Positions 1 to 13,686 of a stretch of 64,000 bases of DNA are shown in pieces. The stretch is taken from NCBI GenBank assembly GCA_022749755.1, contig CM040450.1, positions 12,236,913 to 12,300,912 on the forward strand, read 5' to 3'. The position numbers were made by a program, and so were the translations under genes. The DNA comes from Azadirachta indica. Lineage: Eukaryota; Streptophyta; Magnoliopsida; Sapindales; Meliaceae. The number at the start of each line of letters is the position of its first letter. Within the stretch, counting starts at the first letter, position 1. The notes under the pieces were generated by a model. That model did not search any database, was not told the DNA's origin, and saw only the letters and a list, made by a program, of their open reading frames with translations.

Positions 1-2328
1 CTTTCTATTGATCCAATTACATTGCAGGAATTACGAGAAATATAATTATGCCCGCATAAAATATTAAAATATTAAAAAAAAAAATGAGGAACTTGTAATC
101 GTGACAATACATAAAATGAAAGCATATTTTAGATAAGAATTTCCCTAGAAATCAAATCATTAGATCTCGTACTGGTAATAAGTTGAACAGGAATAATAAA
201 ATTGTACAATCGTATTACAATCATATAAAACGTGTGATTGATTGATTGACTGAGATGAATCGGTGCACATGGGATGAGATCATATAAATGGTGGCTTTCG
301 CAAATATTTATATAAGGTTGTTGATACAAATACTATATATTAATTATTATTATTATTATTATTATATGTACGGTTTGCTAGGTATGAGAGGTTAAGTGGA
401 AGTAAAGTTAAATTAAATTAAATTAAAAAAAAAAAAAATGAAGATAAGGGAAGGAAGGAGCATTGAATTTAGAGACACATACAAAGGCCACTTCTTTCCT
501 ATCACGTCATTATTACAAGAAAGAAGTTGTTGATAACGATGGGACAATGAAACGGACCACCATTAACCCCCATGTGAACGACGAACCCACCAATTATTCT
601 TCTCCTAAATTCGCAACTCTTTAAAATTAGATAATAAGAGTTTTTATTTTTATAACATTTAAATTCAAATACTATATTGTTAAATTTATAACACAAAATT
701 TATATTTTAATTGATATAATAATTCGTGTTTCATCACATATCTAAATAATAATAAAATAAAAAATCAGTGATGATAATTTCATTAATTAATGTTACATAA
801 ATTTGATTATAAATTTTATATTCATAAATGAAATATATAAATTTTTATATTAAAAAATTTTAAATTCAAATTTTAGCAAACTATTATGCCAAAAAAAATC
901 TTCATTGGCTAAAGTTCAAATAACACAACAAATAAAACGTGGAGTTTAGTCACCTACTACTTTTAATGTTTAAAAGGTATAAGAAATTTGACATTTTGTA
1001 TATTTTTAGACGGCATAAAATTTCGTGTAATATTATCAAATATTGGCATATAGAATAAAATAGAATAGCAAATCCCTTGTTGTTTAGAGTAAAATTAATT
1101 AAATTAGTATTAAATCAAAATTTATCCCTAAAGAACCAAACACCACATCTTTTAGAAGTAGAAATGCAGCCCCAAAGAAGATCGAGAAGAAGAATGAGAA
1201 GGGCCACAACTCAAATTTTCGTCCCTTCTGCCAACTCTTTCCATCCATTGTTTTGTTTTTTTTTGTTCCTTTTTATTTGGTATTTTTTAAACTAAATTTA
1301 ATTAAATGCCCTATTATTTTAGGGTTTTTTTTTCTTCTATTTTTCGCATTCTTTTTTCTCCTTCCGTTTGGTATTAATTTTGGCATTTTTCATTTGGTCA
1401 TATTTAGACGACTCTACAAACAAGTAGAAATAAATAAATTAATTAAAAAAATAAAATGTAAACGTGTATACACGTACCATCCAGTAAAAGCAAATTGCAT
1501 TTAAAAGCTTTCCCCTAACTACAATATTTTTGGCTTTACTTTCACATTTCATTGAATGCCCTAATTTTCTTGTCCCCCAAACTTTTCTTTTTCATTCAAA
1601 ATATTTTAGAAAACCCACAGAATAAATAAAAAGTTAAAAAGATAACCTTTTTTTTTTTTTTTTGGAAAAACATATTACATAAAATTTAACAAATTTTATT
1701 AATTAAATCAATCAATATATGTGTCGATAGATAAAAATTACGTAGACGATTTTCACCAGCGTTCGTTGTTATGACTACCATGTTTTAAAAAAATAATTAT
1801 AAAATTTTATTTTAAAAAAAAAACAATGGTGATTCGTTAACGTTTACTATAATTAATTTTATTTTTATTATCAATATGTGAGAGATCCAAGAATTAAGAA
1901 AAATAATTAATAATTAAATAATGGGGAGAATTTTGTAAACAGAACATTGATCAGTCACTACTGAAAAATGTCAATTTAAAATAAATAAATAAAGAAAATG
2001 ACATCACAACACCTTCTCAACAATCAATTATGATCTACTTGAAAAATACTATTAATTAATTTATATTATAATTTTTTTAATTATTTTTTAACAACAACTT
2101 GGCACAGATTGTAATTTTGCTATGTGTTTCTGCTTTCATTTTCTCCATTTATTCTATAGCAAAATGTACAATTCATCGACTCTTTTATATATTAAAACAA
2201 AAAAAGAAAAACAAATATAAGAACTAACGGCGTGAAAAGAGATAAAAGAGAGATAAACAATACTTTTAACGGCGTCAGCCATCTTCAATTGCGTCTTCAA
2301 TCTTCATCATCTTCTTCTTTAGCCTTCA
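1..2328. other. Intergenic, downstream of NHL1-like gene
   Basis: AT-rich DNA with no convincing gene. It holds a (TTA)n microsatellite near 343-366, several A or T runs (427-438, 1648-1663) and a T-rich tract at 1253-1390. The short ORFs here are low-complexity or unrelated to any family I recognise. The last part (about 2200-2328) is probably the 3' UTR of the minus-strand NHL gene that follows. Confidence 0.6.
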
Positions 2329-2958
2329 TCACACACTAACGCTGCAACTCTGCACCAGCTGATACTTAATGGCGTTGTTGCCGACAGCAACTCCGGCTTG
2401 CTTGTTCCCAAAATTAATAAAGGCAGCGCACCTCACATACAAATGATACTTCCCAGAAATGAAAGTCCCAACTTTCCATCTCACCCGTCCATCAATCTTG
2501 AACATCAGCGGTATAACCCCACTGGATTGATCCTGACTCAGAGAAACAGCATTGTACGGCGCCACCGGCACGGCGTTGCCGTAGACGTACGGAGACCAGA
2601 CGTTTATTTCCTTGTGGCCTTGATAAGTAGTGGGCAAAGAAGTGCGGTAGGTGATTTGCTGGTTACGATAAGTAGCATAGAGGTCGAGCTTATCGTAGTA
2701 GATACCGATTTTGTCATTAGGATTACGGGAAGAGATGGTGACCTGAAAGCTGGAGGTGAGGAAATTGGGATTGGAGACGTTGAAGACGTAAACGGTGGCG
2801 TCTTGGAGGATGAACTTAGGTTTAGTGGGACGAAGAATGGCCCAAACAAGAAGGATAGTGATGAGAGCGATGAGGAGGAAGATGAGGATGCCGGCGATGA
2901 TTCTGCGGAAGATTTTACGGCGTTTGTGGCCGTGTTTGCCGCAGTCTTTGACTGACAT
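2329..2958 (-). CDS. NHL1: NDR1/HIN1-like protein, NHL1 type (LEA_2)
   Basis: Single-exon gene for a 209-residue membrane protein. A short basic cytosolic N-terminus (HKRRKIFRR, residues 11-19) leads into one hydrophobic segment at about 19-42, then ILRPTKPKF and a LEA_2 (late embryogenesis abundant group 2) domain to about residue 190. The NPN motif is at 80-82, and there is a conserved VRWKVGTF block near 160. The length and the ILRPTKPKFILQDATVY block match the Arabidopsis NHL1/NHL12 branch as I remember it. NHL proteins sit at the plasma membrane with the LEA_2 domain outside, and several are induced by pathogens. No biochemical reaction is known for the family. The start ATG at 2956-2958 is the first Met and is followed by the expected polar N-terminus. 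A long open frame on the opposite strand is a shadow. The gene lies about 10.7 kb from the next NHL copy. Confidence 0.93.
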   Translation of the reverse strand: MSVKDCGKHGHKRRKIFRRIIAGILIFLLIALITILLVWAILRPTKPKFILQDATVYVFNVSNPNFLTSSFQVTISSRNPNDKIGIYYDKLDLYATYRNQQITYRTSLPTTYQGHKEINVWSPYVYGNAVPVAPYNAVSLSQDQSSGVIPLMFKIDGRVRWKVGTFISGKYHLYVRCAAFINFGNKQAGVAVGNNAIKYQLVQSCSVSV

Positions 2959-3039
2959 GGTGGCCGGAGAAGAAGGAAAACGAAAGTTTTTGAAGAGGAG
3001 GAGCTGAAAGAGATGAGAGAATTTAATGTAAAGGTTAGG

Positions 3040-3050
3040 TTTTTATTTAA
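3040..3050 (-). promoter_or_regulatory. TATA-like element of NHL1-like gene
   Basis: On the minus strand this reads TTAAATAAAAA, about 85 nt upstream of the ATG at 2958. The position fits a TATA box giving a 5' UTR of roughly 50-60 nt. This is inferred from motif and spacing only. Confidence 0.35.
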
Positions 3051-3083
3051 GGGAGTATGAAAAGAGAGTGGGAGGAAGAAGGA

Positions 3084-3111
3084 AAGAGAGAGAGAGAGAG
3101 AGAGAGAGAGG
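3084..3111. repeat. (GA)n/(CT)n microsatellite in NHL1-like promoter
   Basis: About 14 units of GA on the plus strand, so CT on the gene strand, 125-155 nt upstream of the NHL1-like ATG. GA/CT tracts in plant promoters can bind BPC/GAGA-type factors, and this one is also likely to vary in length between individuals. A W-box core TTGACC lies beside it at 3128-3133. Confidence 0.8.
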
Positions 3112-4449
3112 GACCTATGCTTTTGTGTTGACCGTGACTTGAGATGAAGGTGTTGTTTGTGTGTGTGCGCGTGAGAGAGTGAGTGATCATTTGTTTATTT
3201 ATGTATAATTAATTTGTTTAATTAAATTTATTATATATTATTGTTTTGTGTTGTATGGTGGAAGCAAAATTCATAAATACATTTTACATAAAAGTGATTA
3301 AGTGGCCTAAGTCGTCGTACGTGAGTGTAAGCTAGCTAATACTTCAAACTATCTTTTTAAAATTAATAATTTTTTTAAAAGATAAATAGATTTTTGTCAT
3401 GTAACAAGATAATAATCTTATATTTATTATCAATTGAATAGTATATTAATTATACGTATTATATTTAATCTTAATTGTTAAAAATATATATAAATTCAAT
3501 AATTTATAAAATGATTTATAAATATATATATATATATATATATTATGAGGCTGTCAATCTATCTATATAATTATTTAGTTTTAGTTTATGATGTTATGTA
3601 TGTGATACTTTGATGTTCTTTATAACATTAAATTGTAGATTATTGATAGTCTAGTGAAAAGAAAAGTATAAAAGTTGACTGGCGATATTTACTTTAGAAA
3701 GTATTTGATCGATAATTGAAAACAAACTTTTTCAATTCCTTTTCATGATCCCATAAAAAGAAAAGGAAATTAAGGTGTCTAGTGTGAAATTGTGTTGTCA
3801 TGTTTGAAAGAAAAAAAAATATTATTATGCTGACTTGCTAAAATTTGATCAATATCAATTAAGTGAAGAAAAAACCCTAAAAATACTAAAACAAACCTTC
3901 CCTTGACTCCAAATTCTACCAAATCACCACCTAATTTAAGAAACCAAATCGAATAAAATCAAAATTTATCTACAACTAAACTGATATTAATTTTTAAATT
4001 GTTCTTTTGTACTATGCCCAAAAAAAAAAATTATTAATTAGGTTAATTAATGATCACATTCTTTCTTAAATTTTAATTTATGTTTTCTCGAATTTATAAT
4101 GAGCAAGATCCAACTAATACGCTCCTAATTTATGATATACACATCGTTAAGTTGACCCCATAAGTTTTAATTTAAAAGGAGTGTGCTTAGTGCTTTCCTT
4201 TTTGTGTTAAAATCACACCGAGGAAGAAAGACAAAAAGGTGATAAAGATTAAGGACTATTCGATGTATACTTTTACGTGTCATGTTTGATCAAACCGTTG
4301 ATAAAAAATGTTAAAATGAAATCACCGCCGTTGGATTGTTTCGATGATTGATTTTAGAAAGCCTATGTGACACGTTTCTTTGTAACGCATCGTTTGGACC
4401 CCACATTATCATGAAGACAGAGGAACTTCTAGCTCACCGCCTACCGACT

Positions 4450-4480
4450 TTTTTGTTTTTGTTTTTGTTTTTGTTTTTGT
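4450..4480. repeat. (TTTTTG)n hexanucleotide tandem repeat
   Basis: Five consecutive units of T5G directly visible in an otherwise non-coding region. No function is apparent. Confidence 0.8.
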
Positions 4481-7460
4481 AAGAAGTTCGAGAATGTACT
4501 ACTCTTCCGCCAGCCAAACAGGGCCTTAGCGTGATGAGGAAGGTAATTGAAATATCGAATGAAGGAATTAATCATGTTTGAATGTCCTTTTTCGTATTTA
4601 TCTAATTAATAATTAGGGGACCCAGATGCAAGAAAATTAAAATTTTATGGATAAGGTTGAATTTGGGAAAGAATGAAAGTTCATCGCTCCCTTTCTCTTT
4701 GACAATTGAGGCTAAAAAGCTTATAACCTTTTCTCAAAAAGAATGGATTTTAGCTTTTAATTTCTTTTTTCGGTCATTTTTGTTGGGAAAATTTTATTAA
4801 CATTTAAACTTAAATTAATGACAAACTAGTTAATTCAATTGATAATTTTTTTTAATTTTATTAATTAATACGTTTGATTACTCATGGGATTCTTTTTTTT
4901 TTTTTTTTTTTTTGGGCTAATTTTTGTAACAATGCTTATATGTTTTCATTTAAAAAATGTTTAGCAAATCAATTCCATGAATTCATTTTTCTTCTTCTTT
5001 CTTGTTTTGTTGTTTGGAGCCCAAGTTCAAACTTAACATGATCAAAACATGACCTAATTTTAGGATATTTTCTCTATTCAATAGTGAGAGAGAGCTAATC
5101 CTTAACTAACAAGAAATATATATTAAAGAAAGCTTTATCCCAAATAAAGTACTTTAAACACTTATTAATCAATCAATCAATGATGTAATTTAGAAATCTT
5201 TTCTAAAAAAAGGGTAGCAATTAGTTGTAGTGGAAGAGGAAGCATCATGCAACCACATTAATCGAATTATAATCATCCTTCCATAATTATGGAAAAAAAA
5301 AAAGAGGAAATGGATCTAGCTCTCTCTTGCTTTCCTCAATATTATTCCAAGTTATTAATTACATTGATTTCTTGACATTCTACCTACCTTTATTTACATT
5401 CATATATGCCCACCGTCCAATCAACTTAAGGTTGGGTATACAATTAAATTTATATGTGTGTGTGTGTGTGTGATATGAAGGGATGAATATATGTAGTCAA
5501 CAAAGGTTGCTTGCAAAATTTTCAAAGTCCCATATCTCAAGCAAACCATGTATGCATATTCATGTTGTGTTCTTGTCGCTTCTAGCAACTTTACATATGA
5601 TAAGAAATTCAATTTTCATGCTTATATATATATATATATATATATATATTCCTATCCCCAGGTTACTTTAATCTCCCTAGCTTCAAAACTAAAAAAAATA
5701 AGGGTTTTTTTTTAAATAGTTATTAGTGTGTATTGTAAGAGGTTATAGTAAAATAAAAATAATAAATATTGATATTGTTTTATGTTTACAAACAATACAA
5801 TTTTTAATTTTTTAACATAAATAATGTTACTCTTGTATGTATATTTTAACCAGAATAAATATACATTATACATATTTTTTGATCACATGGGTAATTTGTA
5901 TACATGTTAATATAAACATTAAAGTTCAAGCAAGCCCAAATTATAAAAAAAAAATTACTAATTCATTTAACATGTGTTCTTATTCTTAAGCTACGTATGT
6001 CAAAAAATCTATTTAAAATATTTTTTTTTTATAAACCACGAAAATTGTAGTAGTAGTTGTTGGCAATTGAAATATTAAAACCCTAATTAAAGACTTGTCT
6101 TCTTTTAATTATTAGGAACAACCAGACTTGTGCTATATTATTTAAACTGAGAAGGTGACCTAAAATCTCAATTAATTTGGAGGAAAATTTTTTTTTTAAA
6201 GAAAAAGAAACAGGAAAAATCCGTATTGATGTAATATATGATATGAATATACTGTCAACGTATGAATGAAACCATGTTCTCTTATTAATTAATGACCTTG
6301 AAAATCTAAACCTAAAACATTATTTTACAAAAATTGATTCTCATTTTCCCACTTGCTTTTTCTTTCCATCCAAACAGACGACATTTAGTAACAAACAGCA
6401 TGTGATCAATCATCTTCTACGTGGGTCCTATTTATTCTTTCTTTTTATTTATTATTTTAAAATTAATTATTTTCTTCATATGTTACTTAATTAGATAGAA
6501 ATCGTTGAAAAAATTTATATAATATTAATTTAATGGTTACAATAAGCAAATGAATGAGGGAGGAAACAAAATGAGAAACGTAATCTTCAATCATATATAT
6601 ATATATAACATTATAGGCCCTTCCTATTGTCATTACTCAAATCATTATTTAATTGAATTAAAATGAGCTCATTTAATTAACTTTTTATTAAACAAGTCTC
6701 TAGGAAACAAAAGTTTAATTAGTTATGAGTCACTAATAACTAATTCCAATATATTCATAAGTACACATATTTATAACTCCAATCTATATATGAGAGGAGA
6801 CCTCTCATTTCTTATTGAAGACAATTTGAAATAAATTGGATATTTTAATATCGACTCTCACAAAGAAAACAAATTATTTTAAAAAATATGATATGATATG
6901 CAATTGAATATATTAATCAAATTCAAAACTAATATATATATATATATATAATAATGGGATCTTACTATTGTTGCTTTTTACTCATCGTATCAATGACCAT
7001 GATTCCGAAACATCCATTAAGCAAGTATACGAATAAAGAACCCTAACCCTAACCCCAACAAAAATTCAGTATGATTCTTTGAGAAAGGATAAAAGAGAAG
7101 AAGGCAAGGGGAGGAGGGTGGGGTGGGTGGGTGGTGGGCAGCTAGAGAATAAATGACGAACAAGAATACTGAGTAAGAAAGCAAGAAGAGAAAAGTAAAG
7201 AAAGGATATCCCATGAAAATTCAAAGGCATACAGTACACATGGTTGTTGGCGGGTTAATGTTGTTTGTCGCCATGTATGTATATAATAAAAATAGTTGCG
7301 AAGAAGAAGAAGAGAAGATACCCCGAAAAGAAAAAGGAATTAGAGGTTTGCTTTTTGATCTTCCAGTTGCACTAACATTTAGGCTGATTCTCTTCCCCCA
7401 CGGAGAAAGTCCCCACAAACAAATCTTCTTCGAATTACCAAACCTCTTTCTCTCTCTCTC

Positions 7461-7499
<39 letters not shown>

Positions 7500-7500
7500 T
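7461..7500. repeat. (TA)n microsatellite with adjoining (TC)n
   Basis: A run of about 20 TA units with one CA interruption follows a TC run at 7448-7460. This is a compound microsatellite in non-coding DNA. Confidence 0.85.
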
Positions 7501-9299
7501 CACTTGCTTCCCTTTTATTATTATTACTGTTATTATTTTGTTTTTGTAGCTTAGGAATCAACGGTGGAAGGCTCTTGTTTCATCTGTATATTGACTTTAA
7601 TTTCGGCAGCTGAGCGCGTGCTAAATACGACCGATTTGAAAGAACTTTAATTAGTAATTAATTTATAGAAGGGAAGTGTTAATTGAACTCGGACAGTGTC
7701 GGCAAAGCCTTTTAATTAATGGTTAAAAAGGTCAATGGCCATGGAACTACGTACGCAGTTTGTTTTCAAACAAATTATATTTAATCTTCCAACGTGTTAA
7801 AAATATTTAATAAAATATAGAAAAAAAAACTTATGTATATATATGATAACCGTATAAGTAGGTAATACATGCATCTACTAAATTCTATCATTAACGAAAT
7901 AATTGTATATTTTATAATTGTTAAAAAAATAAAATAAATGAAATTTAGTATCTTTAAATCTTAAAAAATGAAAATATAATATTCATTTTAAGTTAATAGA
8001 ATATTCTAAAACAATTTAATTTTGTAAAAGAAGAAAGGAGGGATAATATAATTGATCCCCTTTTTTTATATATATATATAACATAAACTAGTTAAAGAGA
8101 TCAATCAAAATGGCTCGGGATTAAGTTCAATTAAAATTTAATTCAAAAAGTATATTTACTAAAAAATAAAAACTTATATATTAATAATTTGGGCGTGGCA
8201 TACACGTGCTTTGTTCAAATTTTATGTTGAAAGATGTCACAAATAGGACGTCGGCTTTGCTTTACGTCCTCAAAATTCAAAGCCAATGAAAGAGAGAAAA
8301 GTAGAAAAGTATGAGCAGAGGAATTAAAAGAAGCTCAGACGGGAAAAGTACTCTTCCTTGGTGGGGAATCGGAATTCTCATCCACCCCCCCACACAAAAT
8401 TCCAATTTCAAAAAGTGAAATATAAAAAAAAAAAAAAGGACCATTTTGGAAAATGAAAGCAAGGGATTTTTTTTTTGTTCTTTCATTTTTGAGAATCAAA
8501 TTTGCAAAAATAAATTTTCTTTATAGGATGATTAAACAATTTTGCATGGTATCAAAAGCTTAATGACCCTTAAAGTAAAGTGAAAATTAAGTTTTTAAGG
8601 TGTAGTGGGTATGTGAGGTTTAGAATTATTTGGATGTTATTTTCAATGTTTGTTAGTTATAAAAGATACAAAAATGTAGTGGAAGAGCAATGATGAAAAG
8701 TAAACCAACATTCAAAAGATTTGAAAGGATACTAAGCAATGTATTATATATAACATACTATATGATAAAAAAAAAGGTACACTTTTTTAGGTGTACCATA
8801 ATTTATTAACATTCAATTATTTACTAATTAACCTATTATTTAACAATCAATTTGTTAGTTAGAATCTTATATCATCATGACGTTTTCTGTTTATAATTAA
8901 TGAATAATATCATGTTAATATTGTATTAGAGTTGCTTTAAGATAAAATAAATTTAATTTAAAATTTTGAAAAATTTAACGAAAATGACTAAGATAAAAAA
9001 AAAATTGAAATTAAAATTAAAAAAAAATTGCATACACTAACAACAGACATTAATTAATGCAAAGGAAAAGGTTTTGGTTATTCCAAAATTTACTCTTTTA
9101 TCATAATTTATTTGACGTCTATTCAATATTAATACATTTGTTCAACAAATGGGGCACATGAAACCACCTTTAATGCCACCATCTAAATATTTAATTGAAA
9201 CTTCAATTCAACGTGAAATGAGACACCTAAAATTGACACCCACAACAGCTGACATAAAGTTCAACAAAATTTGGTCTCAAATTTCTACAATATATATTT

Positions 9300-12200
9300 A
9301 AAAGTAAACAAAATAATTACCAAACAAGCAGTAAGTTTGGAAAAAACAGAACATAACATAAGGTGTCACTTCAAAGTAGTTTCTGAGTGAGTTAACTTTC
9401 TCACAAATTCTACAACAGCATTGGATTTTGGCAAATCCGGCATTATTATTACATCAAGAACCATTCAGAAGAATGAAAGGAAGTTTCCAACTGAAAACAA
9501 GACACAAAACTAATCATCATGCCATAAACTATGCAATAAAATCATCACTTTATTTATAAATCAACATCCACTACTCTCAGTGTCTTCATCATTTCAAATG
9601 CAGCAATGAAATTGTGGTCCCTGTAATGGTGACTGGGAATCTAATCGTGTATACATATATGTGTCATATATATATATATATATATATATATCAGAAAAAT
9701 GAAAACATTTGCAGACAAGAATAGGAATTCCATAGCCTAGAGCTCCAAATAAAAAGATAAAGTAATAGGTCAATTAGGTGGCTTTGTCCAATTCCTTCCA
9801 CTTGGTCCAGAGTGCCTATTTTAATGCTTATCCCGAAAGTTTGAATAGCTTCAGATAATGGTTATAGTCTGAGAGTTCTAATGTGTTCATCAGGTCAGAA
9901 CAGAGCAAGCAGACATCAAGAGGAAAATCCTCAGCACAAAATGGTGAAGCAAACAAAATTTTCATCATTTTTATAAGAATTTTGTTGTGTAAATTATAAT
10001 TTAACTAGACCTTTCATCCAGATACGCACACATATGAAACAGAATTGAAAAAGAGTCAAAATAAAACTTCAGGGAAATTCTTCCCTAATAATCCTTGTAA
10101 AATAGGAAGGACTAACTATACCACAGTTTGCGTTCTTCATCTCCACAACCAGAGTGTAATACACACACATATCTACACATTATATGTGTCTGAGCCTCTG
10201 CTGTGGACCTCCATTTGTGAACTTGCACATGACTCCTAGAAATCAGCATTGAATTTCTAACAATTTATCACTGAATTACCACTGTTCATGTACAAGTTTG
10301 CATTTGTACTTGCACATAACTCTTAACAAAATTTAGTGCTGAATTGCTAGCAACCATGTACAAAATTCACATTTTATTAAACACAGATGAATTGGAGAAA
10401 ATATAACACGATTTCCCGCATATTATTTTTCTGTAAAATTCAAGCAACATAGAAAGATTCATTCATGGCTGCTGACTAAATAGGTATAGTATTTAAATCA
10501 CAAACTGCTTAAGATCCACACTAGCAAACAGAATATATCCATAAGGCCTCCACTTCAAGCCATTTGGCAAAGTTCTATGTACAAACAGTTTTTTTCAAAA
10601 AGTTACAAAAAGAAGAAGTTGAAAACAGTAACAGAAAGTGGCATCATACATTTCACATATACAACGCACCAAATGCAATGAGTTCCAGCACAAATATATA
10701 AACAGTAATAGTAACAAACATCAATGGAAACAAGAAATATATCTCGTCAAAAATTGATGGAAGCTTATATAACAGATACTAATATCTAGCCACTGAACTT
10801 CTTGCCAATACCGACAAATATCTCATGTTTGATCTTGCTTTCATCACTATACAATCACATCAAACTCTATTTTCCTCCATGGTTCCAGAAAAAGAAAAGA
10901 AGACCGCATTTCTTCTACTATAACATGATTCAAACTCAAAACTCATGCAAGCAAGCTTCCTAATATTCAAACATGCAGAACATAGACTTACAGCCTGATA
11001 AGTCCAAATGATATTTCTATTTATTTTTCAATTATTATTTAAATTTAACAAAGAAAAAGCATTACAATTTCAGAAAGAAGTCGGTAAACTCCATGTGTCA
11101 ACAGAGAAATTGATATCTAAGTTACCAGTCAACTCAAAGAAAGGCACTATGAGGATAGATAGGTGATATCATCAAAATTCAAACTCCTTCCAGACAGAAT
11201 ACTAGTCATCGTGGTATATAGCATTCCCATAGTTTCTTCCCTATTTGAACAGAGATTAATTTAGGGCTATAAATATCAGATCATGCTATCGTAAAGACCA
11301 ATGAACCCTCAAAAAGCTGAAGCCTGCCAACTAATTAATTTTTATTTTTAAGAAAGAAATTGAATTATTAACAGGCAGATGAAAGTGTGGAGATTTTGAT
11401 TTCATTTTTGGATCACTGGGGAACTGAACTACAAATAAAGGAATATATAACACCTTGAAAATTCAAAAACTAATTAATTAGGGCTTAATGACAGATATGA
11501 AGCATGAATTGGTCTGGAATCTCAAATTGCATAGGTTGTAAGTTCAACCAATTTTAATTGGAGAGATGCATATCCAGTCATAAACTAGCGCTAATGCATA
11601 AGACAGCTCTGATGTTTGATGTGCAGGCTGCAGGGATAAATGCTGAAGCATTACACTGGTCATAGCCAGACAAGCATGAGTTAAAAAGTTAGAAAAAACA
11701 ACAAAACAAAGCTACCTTCAAAGGTTACCTTCTTGTTTTATCACCGTTCCCCCATTTACAGTCCCCAAGGCAGACAATTACATGAAAGAAATCTTAAGCT
11801 ACAAATCAAAACCTTGGTATTACTCTCACATTTCACAGCAATATATCAATGGTGTACTCCAATAAATCCTTACTACACTTTGTTATGCTTTTGAAAATCC
11901 AAAAGTTAATACTCAAATATGACCAGCGATACAAGACCAGAAGCTGAATCTAAATCATCTGTTCATCATACAATATAAAAAGGCCACATGATACTCCAGA
12001 ATAAGTGAAGAAAAAAAGACAGATTCAATTGTATTAGTAGAAATAGATTTATGGTCAATCTAATGAATTAGTAATAATATCTCTTAACATGGAATTGTTC
12101 TGGCACAAACAACAAAGCTCAACCCCATCTTAAAAAGAAACGTTGTCACAAAAACATAAAATAAAATAAAAAGAAAGGAAAAGAGAGTTAACATCAAAGG

Positions 12201-13686
12201 CATCGCATCAGACATTCCCAACCACAAAGACCTAACTTGGGGTTTATACCCGGTCAAGCATAGTAGCGCCCAAAACCAAAAAATTTTAGAAACAAAAAAC
12301 AAAATAAAACAACTCAATACAGAAAAACAAAGTCACTCCCTAATTGTCCATCACATCCTTGTCACTAACCAAATTGTCAGTCCTGTACCTAGCCCAAATG
12401 ACAATTTCATTTCTCATCCATTGGAAGGGCGGCAATGCCCTAGCAGATAGAAATAGATTATATCTTTCAGAACATTAAGGGCTCAAAATCTTCAAAATAG
12501 ATTTCCCAAATTCTTCTAGATTATTTAGCAGAGAAGTTGATGCCCCAGTGTTAATCAAATTACAAGCCCTCAATTAATGGTAAGAGATTCTAGCAACCAT
12601 GGTATATTCATTCAATGCAACATTATAATTTGCACAAGATTCCAATAATTAGCTGAAAGAGTTTCAAGGTCCTTCAACATAGTAAAAGAATGCTAGTAAA
12701 ATTACAATGAAAAAGAAAATTACAAAAGTAAAAATGGAAAAAATAAGTGGCCAAAAACACAAAGCACTGGGAATAAAGATATAATTCCATATTATGTGCT
12801 AAACCACGTATGAGATGCATAGCCAGATCACAGATCAGACTTGAAAGCATTATAACACACGCACTAGAGGTTTTAAGCACTAAAACTAGACATTTTCTCA
12901 ATATCTAAACCAATGTAGGTCAATGATATATGCCACCTAAATATGCAGAAAATTAACCTGATATATGATTCTTAGTCTACTTAAATCTCTAGCTAGAAAT
13001 CATTTCATCAAAGAAACTCAGAAACTCTCAGTCAGAGTTGTTTAGAATCAATCGATTGCCAACTGAAATCACAAAGTTCTTAACAGATGGATTAGTTCAA
13101 ATCATTTAAAACAGATCAAAATGAGTCTAAGCTCCTCAGAAAACCATTACAACCATCACAAAATTCACCCTAAAAACCAGCAACCAAGAACATCATCATA
13201 TGCATAACACATTAAAATCAAACAAATATTAGAAATGATCGTCACTTCAAAGGAAATTAAAACACAATTGGCAGTTCAAAGGATACAGATTTAAATACCA
13301 CAAATAATTAAAAAGGAAAAAACTAGAAAAACAAACAAATATATAATAATGGGATTCGGCAGTGGATGTTGCAGTGCACACTTTATGAAGCGCAATTGTA
13401 CACTCAGCCTCAAGTGTCACTCACCGAAATCATTCTCATTGGATAACATAATTGATTTTACCTTTTTCTTTCAGAAAAAAAAAAATTCAAACATTAAAAC
13501 ATGTTACTATATTACTAATCAACAATGACTTGCCCATAATTCAAGCTTTATCTAGTTACATATAAGATTATAATAATTAAAAAGGACTAAGAAATAAAAT
13601 TTAACGATAATAGCTACATTTAACAAATATTTGAAAAGCAGCGTGAGCTCATATAAGGATGTAATCTGTATATTCCATTACTTACA
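9300..13686. other. Non-coding block with intron/UTR-like composition
   Basis: This stretch has fewer long A/T runs than its flanks and is A-rich on the plus strand, as are the introns of the minus-strand genes later in the window. The longest open frames are under 80 codons and none resembles a protein family. It lies directly downstream of the minus-strand LEA_2 gene ending at 13687. It could be an unspliced or intronic part of a long 3' UTR, or a long non-coding RNA on the minus strand. It may also be plain intergenic DNA. An imperfect direct repeat is visible near 10210-10375. Confidence 0.35.
9667..9692. repeat. (TA)n microsatellite
   Basis: An uninterrupted TA tract of about 13 units, just inside the left part of the transcript-like non-coding block at 9.3-13.6 kb. 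Confidence 0.85.

Larger units (their letters stand above)
2959..9299. other. Gene-free AT-rich region
   Basis: More than 6 kb without a gene I can support. It contains (AT)n tracts at 3522-3543, 5623-5649, 6595-6607, 6937-6950 and 7461-7500 (the last preceded by a CT tract), a (TG)n tract at 5455-5472, a (TTTTTG)n tract at 4450-4480, a T run at 4889-4913 and a telomere-like stretch at 7039-7055. The open frames at 7213-7554 and 7017-7214 overlap on opposite strands, are built partly from microsatellite codons and look random. A phrase near 4510-4530 resembles one near 38390-38410, possibly the end of an old transposon. Confidence 0.55.

Noticed and set aside
2398..2955. 185-codon plus-strand ORF almost fully antisense to the NHL1-like gene
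   Set aside because: Its codons are the mirror of a conserved LEA_2 protein, the product is acidic low-complexity at the end, and no family matches it.
7213..7554. 113-codon plus-strand ORF
   Set aside because: Its end is Ile-Tyr repeats from a (TA)n microsatellite and it overlaps an equally long frame on the other strand.
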